Notes: a model not told the origin generated them from the letters alone. 10,171 nucleotides of DNA from Ga0077536 sp043744805 (GCA_043744805.1 JAYTTZ010000070.1:1-10171), one strand, 5' to 3'; shown: positions 1 through 9,677, numbered from the stretch's first letter. A program made the numbers and translations.

Positions 1-1
1 G

Positions 2-1027
2 CGTGCCGCCGGCGCTGCCGCACCGCTCGACGGATTGGAGGACATGGCCGCCCGCAGTGCACTGCAAGCGGGTTCGCCGCGCCTCAACCTGCACCTGACC
101 CCCAACGACTCACCGCTCATGCTGGTGCCGCTACGCGGCTCGAGCCGCGTCCATGGTGTGCTCATGGCCACCGCCGACGATGGATCCAAATACCCACTGC
201 AACGTCAGCAGGCCGGGCTTGAATCCATCGCCGTGGTGCTTGCGGCCACCATCGAGCGCCTCGTGTCCGTGGCGCACTCCCACCAGGCGCAGCTTGCAGT
301 CGCGGGGGAACGCTTCCGAAATTCCATCCTCGCGGCGATTTCCCACGACCTTCGCACCCCACTCGCCACCCTGTACGGCTCGGCTGATGCGCTCTTGCTC
401 GACGTCGACGAAATGCCCGCGACCCACCGCGAAAGGGTTGCCGCGATCCACGTCCAGGCGCTGCACCTCAACACGATGGTGGGCAACTTGCTCGAGCTCG
501 CGCGCCTGCACGGCGGCGACGTCCAGTTGCGCAAGGAATGGCAGCCACTGGAGGAAGTGGTCGGGACCAGCTTGAAACTGCTGGGCAGTGCGCTCGCAGC
601 CCACCCGGTCACGCTCGACCTGCCACCCGGCCTGCCCCTGCTGGAATTCGACGCCGTGCTGATCGAGCGCGTGCTGTGCAACCTGCTCGACAACGCCACT
701 CGCCACGCACCGGCAGGCAGCCCGATAGGCATTGCTGCCCGGGCCGAGGGCGGCGTGGTTCGCATCTGCGTGCGCAACGGCAACAGCCGGATACCGGCGC
801 CTGCGCTGGCGGCCTTCGACGTCAACGTAATACCGGAGCCACCCGGGGAAGCGCGACGCGGCCTGGGGCTCTCGATTTGCAGGAGCATCCTGCAGGCCCA
901 CGGCGGACGGCTGACCGCCGTCAACGAAGCCGAGGGCGTCTGCGTCTGCCTCTGCCTACCGCTTGGCGAACCACCCACCATGCCCCCGGATCCCGAAGAC
1001 GAGCCAGACAAGGACACCACGCCATGA
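2..1027 (+). CDS. kdpD: KdpD C-terminal part, K+-sensing histidine kinase (5' end outside window)
   Basis: Membrane sensor kinase that controls the high-affinity KdpFABC K+ pump through KdpE. The frame is open at the left edge, so only about 341 of the roughly 890 residues usual for KdpD are present. Visible in order: the end of the GAF-like domain (about nt 110-270), a helical linker, the H-box SHDLRTPL with the phospho-accepting His at 344-346, the dimerisation helices, the N-box LCNLLDNATRH (about 674-706), and a G2-like RGLGLSICR (about 860-886) followed by AHGG. The H-box and the NLLELAR and KEWQPLEEVVG segments match KdpD rather than other kinases. Odd: the G1 box, normally DNGPG in this family, reads RNGNSR at 773-790, so the nucleotide-binding Asp and the second Gly are missing. 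The stop overlaps the kdpE start as ATGA, implying translational coupling. Identity is secure; whether it still has kinase activity is doubtful. Confidence 0.94.
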   Translation, partial: RAAGAAAPLDGLEDMAARSALQAGSPRLNLHLTPNDSPLMLVPLRGSSRVHGVLMATADDGSKYPLQRQQAGLESIAVVLAATIERLVSVAHSHQAQLAVAGERFRNSILAAISHDLRTPLATLYGSADALLLDVDEMPATHRERVAAIHVQALHLNTMVGNLLELARLHGGDVQLRKEWQPLEEVVGTSLKLLGSALAAHPVTLDLPPGLPLLEFDAVLIERVLCNLLDNATRHAPAGSPIGIAARAEGGVVRICVRNGNSRIPAPALAAFDVNVIPEPPGEARRGLGLSICRSILQAHGGRLTAVNEAEGVCVCLCLPLGEPPTMPPDPEDEPDKDTTP

Positions 1028-1664
1028 ACGCTGGCGCCCCCCGCGTCCTGCTGGTGGAAGACGACTTCCAGTTGCGTCGGCTCGTGCACGGCGCGCTAGT
1101 CGCGCAAGGCATGGTGGTGGACGAGGCTGGCCAGTGCGCCGCCGCTCTGGCGACCGCGGGCCAGCATCCACCCGATCTCGTGCTCCTCGATCTCGGCCTG
1201 CCCGACCGCGATGGCGTTGCGTTCATCACGGACTTCCGAAGCTGGTCCAGCGCGCCCGTGCTGGTGCTGACGGCGCGCTTTGCCGAACCGGAGAAAATCC
1301 GCGCGCTCGACGCAGGCGCCGACGACTACCTGACCAAGCCCTTTGGCATCGGTGAATTGCTGGCGCGGGTTCGCGCGCTGTTGCGCCGGCAGTCCGCGCC
1401 CCGGGATGAACCCCGCGTGCAGTTCGGCGAGGTACTGGTCGACCTGAGCGCCCACACGGTCACCCGCGCTGGACTTGGGGTCCACCTGACCGCCACGGAA
1501 TTCCGCCTGCTCGCGGCCCTGATTGCCAACCAGGGTCGCGTCCTGACGCACAGCCAGCTCATCCGTGCCACGTGGGGCCCTGGCGCCAGAAACTTGAATT
1601 CGATCCCGCGCGTCCCGCCCACCTGCAGACCGAAATTGGCGTGGGCTACCGCTTCGTCACCTGA
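1024..1664 (+). pseudogene. kdpE: kdpE response regulator, internal deletion and frameshift in the DNA-binding domain
   Basis: OmpR/PhoB-type regulator that would activate kdpFABC when phosphorylated by KdpD. The receiver domain (residues 1-123) looks intact: acidic pair at D13/D14, phospho-acceptor D56 in LLDLGLP, T83 and K105 in TKPF. The winged-helix domain begins normally (HLTATEFRLL, then RVLTHSQLIRATWGP to nt 1581). From 1584 the expected C-terminus RQKLEFDPARP...TEIGVGYRFVT resumes in a different frame and ends at TGA 1662-1664. Compared with E. coli KdpE as I recall it, about 16 codons are reduced to 2 bases, a loss of about 46 bases that includes most of the recognition helix. Read in the original frame, translation would give 256 residues with a nonsense tail ending at 1794, overlapping kup by 103 bases. 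An assembly collapse is possible, but a simple one-base sequencing error cannot explain the missing helix. Confidence 0.87.
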
Positions 1665-1691
1665 GCGTCCCAACGTTTACCCGGAGTCCCT

Positions 1692-3566
1692 ATGCCCGCT
1701 GTTACAACGACGCGTTCCACCCTGCCTGCCCTGGCGCTTGCCGCGCTGGGCGTGGTCTACGGCGACATCGGGACGAGCCCGCTGTATGCCCTGAAGGAAG
1801 TTTTCGTGGGCCCCCACGGCCTGCCGCCCGATGCGACGTCGGTGCTTGCCGCCCTGTCGGCGCTCTTCTGGGCCGTGCTGCTGTCGATTTCGCTCAAATA
1901 CGTCTGGCTGGTCCTGCGTTACGACAACGAGGGTGAAGGTGGCGTGCTGGCCCTGACCGCCTATGCGCATCGGGTGTCGTTAGGCCGCCCCAAGCTGCTC
2001 GCGCTCATCGCCGGCGCCGGGATCTTCGCCGGCGCGCTGTTCTACGGCGACGCCATCATCACCCCGGCAATCTCGGTGCTGTCGGCCGTCGAGGGCCTGG
2101 GCGTGGCGGCCCCGGCTTTCGGGCATTACGTCGTGCCGATCACCGTGGTCGTCATCATCGGGCTCTTTGCCGTCCAGAAGCAGGGCACCGGCGTGATGGG
2201 CCGGTGGTTCGGGCCGGTTACGCTCGTCTGGTTCCTGAGCCTCGGCGCCCTGGGCATCCACAGCATCGCCGCGACGCCCGTCGTGCTGTCGGCTCTCAAC
2301 CCCATGCATGCCCTCGCCTTCGCGGCGCACCAACCGCCGGCGGCCTTCCTGCTCCTTTCGGCGGTGTTCCTCGCCCTCACCGGTGGCGAAGCGCTCTACG
2401 CCGACATGGGCCATTTCGGCGCAAGGGCCGTGCGTCTTGCGTGGTACGGTCTGGTCTGGCCAGCGCTGATGCTGAACTACTTCGGCCAGGGCGCGCTCAT
2501 CCTGCGCGACCCGGGCGCCATCGCGAATCCGTTCTACCTGCTGGCCCCGGAAGCCCTTCGCTTGCCGTTGGTGGCGCTTGCCACCCTGGCCACGGTCATT
2601 GCGTCCCAGGCCACGATTTCAGGTGCCTTTTCCCTGACCGCGCAGGCGGTGCACATGGGTTACCTGCCGCGGCTGCGGATCCTCCACACCTCCGACCAGG
2701 AGCGCGGCCAGATCTTCGTCCCGAGCGTGAACCTGTTGATGCTGTTCGCAGTCCTTGCCGTGGTGTTGGGCTTCCGTTCCTCCGGACACCTGGCCGCCGC
2801 CTATGGCATCGCCGTCTCCGGCACGATGATGATCACCACCCTCCTCGCCGCCCTGGTCGTGGCACAGTCACCAGGCCGCTATCGCTGGCTGAACCTTGCC
2901 GCATTCGGCGTTTTTGGATGCCTTGAACTGGGCTTCGTCTCGTCCAACCTCATGAAGATCGCTGAGGGTGGCTGGCTGCCCCTGGGGATCGGTGCCTGCG
3001 TGTTCGTGCTGCTCACGACCTGGAAGGAAGGCGCGCGCCTGCTCGCCGAAAAACGCCGCGAACTCGACATTCCGCTGGACATGTTCCTGCGCGGCGCGGC
3101 ACCCGAGGCACCACGGGTGCCAGGCACGGCCATCTACCTCACCTCGGATCTGTCACTGGTCCCGAGCGCCTTGTTCCACAACCTGAAGCACTACAAGGTG
3201 ATGCACGAAACCACGATCTTCCTGCGCGTGGCCACCGATGACGTCCCCCACGTGGACGCCGAGGACCGCCTGCAACTGCGCCAGGTCGGGACGCACGAAT
3301 GGATCGGGGAGGCGCATTTCGGATTCCGCGACGAACCCGATGTGCTACAGGTACTGGGTGACGCGACCGGCACGGGACCCAGACTCAATGCCATGGAATG
3401 CTCGTACTTCGTCGCCCGCTCGCTGGTGGTGGAAGGACATGGCGGCATGCCCCAATGGCGCAGCGCCGTCTTCTCCTGGATGAGCCGCCAGGCGGAAAGC
3501 CCGGCAAGCTACTTCCGGCTGCCCCCCAACGCCGTCGTGGAACTGGGTACACAGGTGGTGCTGTAA
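1692..3566 (+). CDS. kup: Kup-family low-affinity K+/H+ symporter
   Basis: Inner-membrane potassium importer of the Kup/HAK/KT family, driven by proton symport. The 624-residue length matches bacterial Kup (about 620-630). It has about 12 hydrophobic segments over residues 11-450 and a cytosolic C-terminal domain (about 455-624). Family motifs visible: YGDIGTSPLYAL (23-34), YDNEGEGG (79-86), YGDAIITPAISVL (120-132) and TGGEALYADMGHFG (232-245), which carry the acidic residues held to be needed for K+ transport. The start follows GGAG at 1683-1686 with five bases between. It lies 27 bases after the native kdpE stop and no convincing separate promoter is visible, so it may be read from the kdp transcript or from an unseen internal promoter. 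The gene looks intact. Kup, unlike Kdp, usually does not depend on KdpDE. Confidence 0.98.
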   Translation: MPAVTTTRSTLPALALAALGVVYGDIGTSPLYALKEVFVGPHGLPPDATSVLAALSALFWAVLLSISLKYVWLVLRYDNEGEGGVLALTAYAHRVSLGRPKLLALIAGAGIFAGALFYGDAIITPAISVLSAVEGLGVAAPAFGHYVVPITVVVIIGLFAVQKQGTGVMGRWFGPVTLVWFLSLGALGIHSIAATPVVLSALNPMHALAFAAHQPPAAFLLLSAVFLALTGGEALYADMGHFGARAVRLAWYGLVWPALMLNYFGQGALILRDPGAIANPFYLLAPEALRLPLVALATLATVIASQATISGAFSLTAQAVHMGYLPRLRILHTSDQERGQIFVPSVNLLMLFAVLAVVLGFRSSGHLAAAYGIAVSGTMMITTLLAALVVAQSPGRYRWLNLAAFGVFGCLELGFVSSNLMKIAEGGWLPLGIGACVFVLLTTWKEGARLLAEKRRELDIPLDMFLRGAAPEAPRVPGTAIYLTSDLSLVPSALFHNLKHYKVMHETTIFLRVATDDVPHVDAEDRLQLRQVGTHEWIGEAHFGFRDEPDVLQVLGDATGTGPRLNAMECSYFVARSLVVEGHGGMPQWRSAVFSWMSRQAESPASYFRLPPNAVVELGTQVVL

Positions 3567-3645
3567 AGCCTGCCTCCGCCGGGCTCTGGCATACTCCCGC
3601 ACGACGCCGCGAGCGCCAATTCAACGATGATTCGAGGGGAGTTCC

Positions 3646-4263
3646 ATGAAGCTGTATTACGCACCGGGCGTTTGCTCACTGTCACCGCACATCTGCCTGC
3701 GCGAAGCCGGGCTTGCCTTTGATCTGGTGAAGGTGGACATCAAGGCCCACACCCTGGACAACGGCACCGACTACTACAAGTTCAACCCGAACGGTTACGT
3801 CCCAATGCTGGAACTCGACAACGGCGAGCGCATCACCGAAGGCCCGGCCATCGTGCAGTACATCGCCGACCAGGCACCCGAAGCGCGCCTTGCACCGCCC
3901 GCCGGTTCGTTCGACCGCACGCGCCTGCACAGCTGGCTCAATTTCATCAGCAGCGAAATCCACAAGGGCTTCTCGCCGCTGTTCAACCCGGCGAGCAACG
4001 ATGAGTTCAAGGCCTTCCAGAAGCAGCGCCTGACCACGCGTTTCACCTGGGTTTCGGAGCAACTCGGCGGCAAGCAGTACTTGCTGGGCGAAGCCTTCAG
4101 CTGCGCCGACGCTTACCTGTTCACCACCATGGGCTGGCTGGGCTTCGTCGGACTGAGCCTCGACCCGTGGCCCAACCTCAAGACCTACCGCGAACGCATT
4201 GCCGCACGTCCCCGCGTGCAGGAAGCGATGCGCGCCGAAGGGCTCATCAAGAAAGCGTCATGA
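3646..4263 (+). CDS. gst: Beta-class glutathione S-transferase
   Basis: Cytosolic enzyme that conjugates or reduces electrophiles using glutathione. At 205 residues it has the full GST length. The N-terminal thioredoxin-like domain (1-80) starts MKLYYAPGVCSLSPH with Cys10. It contains the cis-Pro motif YVPML (51-55) and the glutathione-binding TEGPAIVQYIAD (64-75). The helical C-terminal domain follows and includes His106 in EIHKGF and the SCADAYLFT motif. Cys10 plus His106 is the signature pair of bacterial beta-class GSTs such as E. coli GstA, so the class assignment is firm; the natural substrate is unknown. A strong ribosome site, GAGGGGAG at 3634-3641, sits a few bases before ATG. It is 79 bases downstream of kup and need not be functionally linked to it. 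It converges with the next gene. Confidence 0.95.
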   Translation: MKLYYAPGVCSLSPHICLREAGLAFDLVKVDIKAHTLDNGTDYYKFNPNGYVPMLELDNGERITEGPAIVQYIADQAPEARLAPPAGSFDRTRLHSWLNFISSEIHKGFSPLFNPASNDEFKAFQKQRLTTRFTWVSEQLGGKQYLLGEAFSCADAYLFTTMGWLGFVGLSLDPWPNLKTYRERIAARPRVQEAMRAEGLIKKAS

Positions 4264-4268
4264 GCGCA

Positions 4269-4299
4269 TGCCGGACGGAAGAGCTCCCGGCGTCCGGCA
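4269..4299. terminator. Stem-loop between convergent genes, possible bidirectional terminator
   Basis: A perfect 9-bp inverted repeat, TGCCGGACG at 4269-4277 and CGTCCGGCA at 4291-4299, with a 13-base loop. It starts six bases after the gst stop and ends seven bases before the stop of the opposing gene. The position fits a shared terminator, but there is no T-tract on either side, so its efficiency as an intrinsic terminator is uncertain. Confidence 0.45.
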
Positions 4300-4306
4300 C
4301 GTCGCC

Positions 4307-4945
4307 TCAGCGTGGACCGTAGTCCGCCAGCTCGCTGTCCCACTGCGGATCCTCGTGGTTGACCGTTTTCACGATCGCCGGCACGGTCGGCGCATACCAG
4401 TAGCTTGAGCTGGCGGACGTTTCCAGCATCGCGGCGCGACGCTTGTCGTAGCACTCGATGCGGAAGGCATCGAAGGTCCCGGCCTTCACCACCACCGCGC
4501 CGAAGTCCATGACCCGGCAACTCACTTCCCCGTCCCAGCGAAAGCCCTCCGCAGTAAGTTCGCCTGCATAGCGCGCCGACCAACTTTGGCGCACCGCCAG
4601 CGGGAACCGCACCGCCGGGAGGAAGGGCGTGAACCGAACGACGGGCTTGCCGTCTGCGCCCACCACCTTGTGCAGGTTGTAACTGCCCTCGACGCTGAGG
4701 TACGAGGTGTAGCTACCGCAGGTGCTGGTGAGGAAGCCAGCGTCATTCTCGTTCGTCACCACCCAATGCTGGCAGTCGACGGTGCCGACCTTACCGACGA
4801 ACACCTGGTAACTGCCGAGCTTCGGCACCGGCGCAACGGTAGACGCCGTTTCCGCGGCCAGCGAGACGTCGGGGAGATCGATGTCGGCAGCACCATCGAG
4901 CGACCGCGACAACAGCAATATCAAGGTCAGGTTACGACGCGGCAT
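4307..4945 (-). CDS. Predicted exported protein of unknown function
   Basis: A 212-residue protein that I do not recognise by name. From ATG at 4945 it begins MPRRNLTLILLLSRS, a short basic then hydrophobic stretch resembling a minimal signal peptide. A Gly/Ala site near residues 18-20 could be the cleavage point. There is no lipobox Cys. Four Cys (58, 76, 143, 165) could form two disulfides, consistent with a periplasmic location. The rest is rich in beta-strand and aromatic residues. The segment FPLAVRQSW, then KAGTFDAFRIE, then SSYWYAPTVPAIVKT recalls DUF3108-like exported barrel proteins (family memory only, not verified). A TTG start at 5002 would add 19 residues, but this would bury the hydrophobic segment; no strong ribosome site supports either start. 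Codon use matches the neighbours. It is divergent from the flavin reductase and convergent with gst. Confidence 0.75.
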   Translation of the reverse strand: MPRRNLTLILLLSRSLDGAADIDLPDVSLAAETASTVAPVPKLGSYQVFVGKVGTVDCQHWVVTNENDAGFLTSTCGSYTSYLSVEGSYNLHKVVGADGKPVVRFTPFLPAVRFPLAVRQSWSARYAGELTAEGFRWDGEVSCRVMDFGAVVVKAGTFDAFRIECYDKRRAAMLETSASSSYWYAPTVPAIVKTVNHEDPQWDSELADYGPR

Positions 4946-5009
4946 GTGCAAGCTCGGGGAAGGTGGGAACTGCACGGTAGCCAGTCCCGCATGGTCGGGC
5001 AATCCAGCT

Positions 5010-5039
5010 TTGACACCCGCGCGCCCGGGCGCTTATGGT
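5010..5039 (+). promoter_or_regulatory. Sigma-70-type promoter for the flavin reductase gene
   Basis: A consensus -35 box TTGACA at 5010-5015 and a -10-like TATGGT at 5034-5039 (4 of 6 consensus bases) are separated by 18 bp. Predicted transcription start is about 5046, giving a leader of about 25 bases before ATG 5071. The spacer contains a perfect 12-bp palindrome, GCGCCCGGGCGC (5021-5032), a position where a bound protein could block RNA polymerase. Confidence 0.6.
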
Positions 5040-5070
5040 CGCCCCGCCCCACCCAACGTGCGAGAAGCCC

Positions 5071-5688
5071 ATGTATTTCGAAACCGCCAAGGGCATGCGG
5101 CAGGCGCCGCTGACCCACAACCCCTTGAACGCCCTGGTCATGCCGCGCCCGATCGCCTGGATCAGTACGGTGAACGCCGCCGGCGTCGCCAACCTTGCGC
5201 CCTACTCCTACTTCAACGCCATGTCCTCGGAACCGCCGTTCGTTGCTTTCGGCCCGAATGCGAAAGGGCCCGGCCTGGGCAAGGACAGCTGGGAAAACCT
5301 GCTGGACGTGCCCGAGTTCGTGGTGAACCTCGTGTGTGAGGTCGACGGCCAGATCATGAACGCCACCTCGCAACCCTTCGCGAGCGGCACCAGCGAATTC
5401 GAGGCCTGCGCCATCGCCAGCGTGCCCAGCCAGCTGGTGAAGCCGCCCCGGGTCGCCAGCGCCAAAGCCGCCCTCGAATGCCGCGTGTACCAATCCGTAG
5501 CGCTGCCGGTGGGTGTGGACGGCCGGGCGAGCCACGTGGTGATTGGCGAGGTGGTGGGGATCTACATCGCCGACGAGGTGATCGAGAATGGCCTCGTCAA
5601 CGAACGGCTGCTCCAGCCACTGACGCGACTGGGCTACATGAACTACGGCACCCTGGGCGAGATCTTCGAGATGAATCGCCCCAGGTAA
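5071..5688 (+). CDS. Flavin reductase-like FMN-binding split-barrel protein
   Basis: A 205-residue cytosolic protein of the flavin reductase-like (DIM6/NTAB, COG1853-type) family. Members bind FMN and either reduce flavin with NAD(P)H for partner oxygenases or act alone as oxidoreductases. The diagnostic FMN-binding stretch is RPIAWISTVNAAG followed by NLAPYSYFNAMSSEPP (about 29-61). KDSWENLL (about 71-78), FVVNL (about 84-88) and the C-terminal RLGYMNYG (about 188-195) are also typical. An in-frame ATG at 5035 is rejected as the start because it lies inside the -10 box; ATG 5071 follows a modest purine-rich GCGAGAAG. No oxygenase partner gene is adjacent, so the electron acceptor cannot be named. 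The stop is 11 bases from the opposing maeB stop. Confidence 0.9.
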   Translation: MYFETAKGMRQAPLTHNPLNALVMPRPIAWISTVNAAGVANLAPYSYFNAMSSEPPFVAFGPNAKGPGLGKDSWENLLDVPEFVVNLVCEVDGQIMNATSQPFASGTSEFEACAIASVPSQLVKPPRVASAKAALECRVYQSVALPVGVDGRASHVVIGEVVGIYIADEVIENGLVNERLLQPLTRLGYMNYGTLGEIFEMNRPR

Positions 5689-5689
5689 G

Positions 5690-5699
5690 CCGGCCTGGC

Positions 5700-5708
<9 letters not shown>
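5690..5708. terminator. Compact hairpin between flavin reductase and maeB
   Basis: A perfect 8-bp stem, CCGGCCTG (5690-5697) and CAGGCCGG (5701-5708), with a 3-base loop. It begins two bases after the flavin reductase stop and spans the maeB stop codon. It could stop transcription from both convergent genes. No T-tract follows on either strand, so this is a candidate only. Confidence 0.42.
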
Positions 5709-7985
<2,277 letters not shown>

Positions 7986-8048
7986 CGGGGTTCTCCACGG
8001 CGCTGCCGGCCGTTGCTATCGCGTCTCGGGATGTCGTCTCGCCTCGCC

Positions 8049-9416
8049 TCAGCGGAAAGGCATGCCGCCGCCCGGCGGCATCTGGCCGCGCATGCCGCGC
8101 ATCAGCGCCTGCATGCCACCCTTCCTGGAAACCTTCTTCATCATCCGCTGCATGTTCTCGAACTGCTTGAGCAGCCGGTTGATGTCCTGCACCTGCGTGC
8201 CCGAGCCCGCCGCGATGCGCTGCTTGCGGGAGGCCTTGAGGACGGCCGGGAACTTGCGCTCCTGCGGCGTCATGGAATCGATGATCGCGGCCAGCCGCAC
8301 CATCTCTTTGTCGTTGACCCGGTTCTTGACCTGATCGGGGAGATCGGACACCCCCGGCAACTTGCTCATCAGCGAAGCGAGGCCGCCCATGTTCTTCATC
8401 TGCTCAAGCTGCTCGCGGAAATCGGCCAGGTCGAAGCCTTTGCCCTTGGCGAGCTTGTCGGCGACTTTCGCCGCCTTGTCCTTGTCGACCTTCTGTTCGA
8501 CTTCCTCGATGAGCGACAGCACGTCGCCCATGCCGAGGATCCGCGAGGCCATGCGGTCGGGATGGAAGGGCTCGAGGGCGTGGATCTTCTCGCCCATGCC
8601 GACGAACTTGATGGGCTTGCCAGTCACGTGCCGCACCGACAGCGCCGCACCGCCGCGGGCGTCACCATCGGCCTTGGTCAGTACCACGCCGGTCAGCGGC
8701 AACGCGTCGTTGAAGGCCTGGGCGGTGCGTACCGCGTCCTGGCCCATCATGGCGTCGATGACGAACAGCGTTTCGCGTGGCGCCAGTGTGGCGTGCAGGC
8801 TGCGAATCTCGGCCATCATCGCTGCGTCGATGGTCAGGCGGCCGGCGGTGTCGACGATCAGCACGTCCTTCAGCTGGCGGCGTGCCAGATCCAGCGCGGC
8901 TGTGGCGATGCCTTCCGGCGTCGCTTCGGTGCTGGGGTAGCAGTCAACGCCGATTTCCCCGGCGAGGATGCGCAACTGCTCGATGGCGGCAGGACGGTAG
9001 ACGTCGCAACTCACCACCGCGACGGACTTGCGGTCGATTTCCTTCAGCCGTTTGGCGAGCTTGGCGGCCGTGGTGGTCTTGCCGGAACCCTGCAGGCCCG
9101 CGAGCAGCACGACGATGGGCGGTTGGGCATTGAAGTCGAGGCCAACGCCGGCCGCGCCCATCAGATCGGTGAGTTCGTCGCGAACGACGCGGATGAGGGC
9201 CTGGCCCGGCGAGAGGGTGCCGATGACGTCCTGGCCGAGCGCGCGCACGCGGACTCGGTCGAGGAAGTCCTTCACCACCGGCAGCGCGACGTCGGCTTCC
9301 AGCAGCGCCATGCGTACTTCGCGCAGGGTGGCGTCGATATTCTCTTCGGTCAGGCGCGCTTCGCCTCGCAGGCGCTTGACGATGCCGGAAAAGCGTTCGC
9401 TCAGATTCTCAAACAT
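8049..9416 (-). CDS. ffh: Signal recognition particle GTPase Ffh (SRP54)
   Basis: Protein subunit of SRP. It binds 4.5S RNA and signal sequences of nascent membrane proteins and docks with FtsY at the inner membrane. From ATG 9416 it has 455 residues, close to E. coli Ffh (453), and begins MFENLSERF like other Ffh proteins. The frame extends upstream to a TTG at 9446, but the extra ten residues are not family-like. The N domain (1-90) contains LREVRMALLEADVALPVV. In the G domain are the P-loop GLQGSGKTTT (107-116), DVYRPAAIEQL (138-148), DTAGRL (189-194), TKADGDARGG (247-256) and GMGEK (273-277). The M domain (about 296-455) has SRKQRIAAGSGT and a Met-rich end (MQRMMKK, MRGMRGQM) for 4.5S RNA and signal-peptide binding. 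All key residues are present. An AGGA lies about ten bases before the start. Essential housekeeping gene. Confidence 0.98.
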   Translation of the reverse strand: MFENLSERFSGIVKRLRGEARLTEENIDATLREVRMALLEADVALPVVKDFLDRVRVRALGQDVIGTLSPGQALIRVVRDELTDLMGAAGVGLDFNAQPPIVVLLAGLQGSGKTTTAAKLAKRLKEIDRKSVAVVSCDVYRPAAIEQLRILAGEIGVDCYPSTEATPEGIATAALDLARRQLKDVLIVDTAGRLTIDAAMMAEIRSLHATLAPRETLFVIDAMMGQDAVRTAQAFNDALPLTGVVLTKADGDARGGAALSVRHVTGKPIKFVGMGEKIHALEPFHPDRMASRILGMGDVLSLIEEVEQKVDKDKAAKVADKLAKGKGFDLADFREQLEQMKNMGGLASLMSKLPGVSDLPDQVKNRVNDKEMVRLAAIIDSMTPQERKFPAVLKASRKQRIAAGSGTQVQDINRLLKQFENMQRMMKKVSRKGGMQALMRGMRGQMPPGGGMPFR

Positions 9417-9645
9417 CAGGGTGGGTTCCTGGATAAGCACGGCCAACGGCCTGCTGTGCCCCGGGCGTCGCCAGCGCTGTCACCGGGGTGACCATGCGCT
9501 GTTGTTCCTGGGCCAGCGCCTTCGACAGCGGGTCGCCCCGGAGGGTGCCCTCGAAGGAGATGTCCACAGCGAGGTGATCCAGGCAATCGATGGACACCGG
9601 GGATACCGGCAATTCGTGATCACCCAGCTTGATTTCAACGCCCAT
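9409..9645 (-). CDS. Possible small protein overlapping the ffh start
   Basis: A 78-codon frame from ATG 9645 to TGA at 9409-9411, overlapping the ffh start by eight bases. I do not recognise it. Supporting points: about four in five codons end in G or C as in the real neighbours; the composition is balanced (MGVEIKLGDHELPV..., with acidic and hydrophobic alternation over residues 1-45); a purine-rich GAAGAGCG lies about six bases upstream of ATG; and a stop overlapping the next start is typical of translationally coupled genes. Against it: short length, no known domain, and a Pro/Ala/Gly-rich less convincing second half. No membrane segment or signal peptide. If real, it would be the first gene of an operon with ffh; otherwise it is the ffh leader. 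Confidence 0.42.
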   Translation of the reverse strand: MGVEIKLGDHELPVSPVSIDCLDHLAVDISFEGTLRGDPLSKALAQEQQRMVTPVTALATPGAQQAVGRAYPGTHPDV

Positions 9646-9677
9646 TGCGTTCGCTCTTCATTGATGGATTGGAGAGT

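Noticed and set aside
538..1023. Extension of the kdpE frame upstream to 538
   Set aside because: This is the out-of-frame reading of kdpD; KdpE-like sequence begins only at ATG 1024, which overlaps the kdpD stop.
205..1089. A 294-codon minus-strand frame opposite kdpD
   Set aside because: Antisense shadow, Ser/Arg-rich, no motif, while kdpD motifs are clear on the plus strand.
3567..3645. A possible -10 (CATACT) upstream of gst
   Set aside because: No -35 at suitable spacing; too weak to list as a promoter.
5035..5070. Upstream ATG for the flavin reductase
   Set aside because: It lies inside the -10 box of a good promoter and the twelve extra residues are not family-like.
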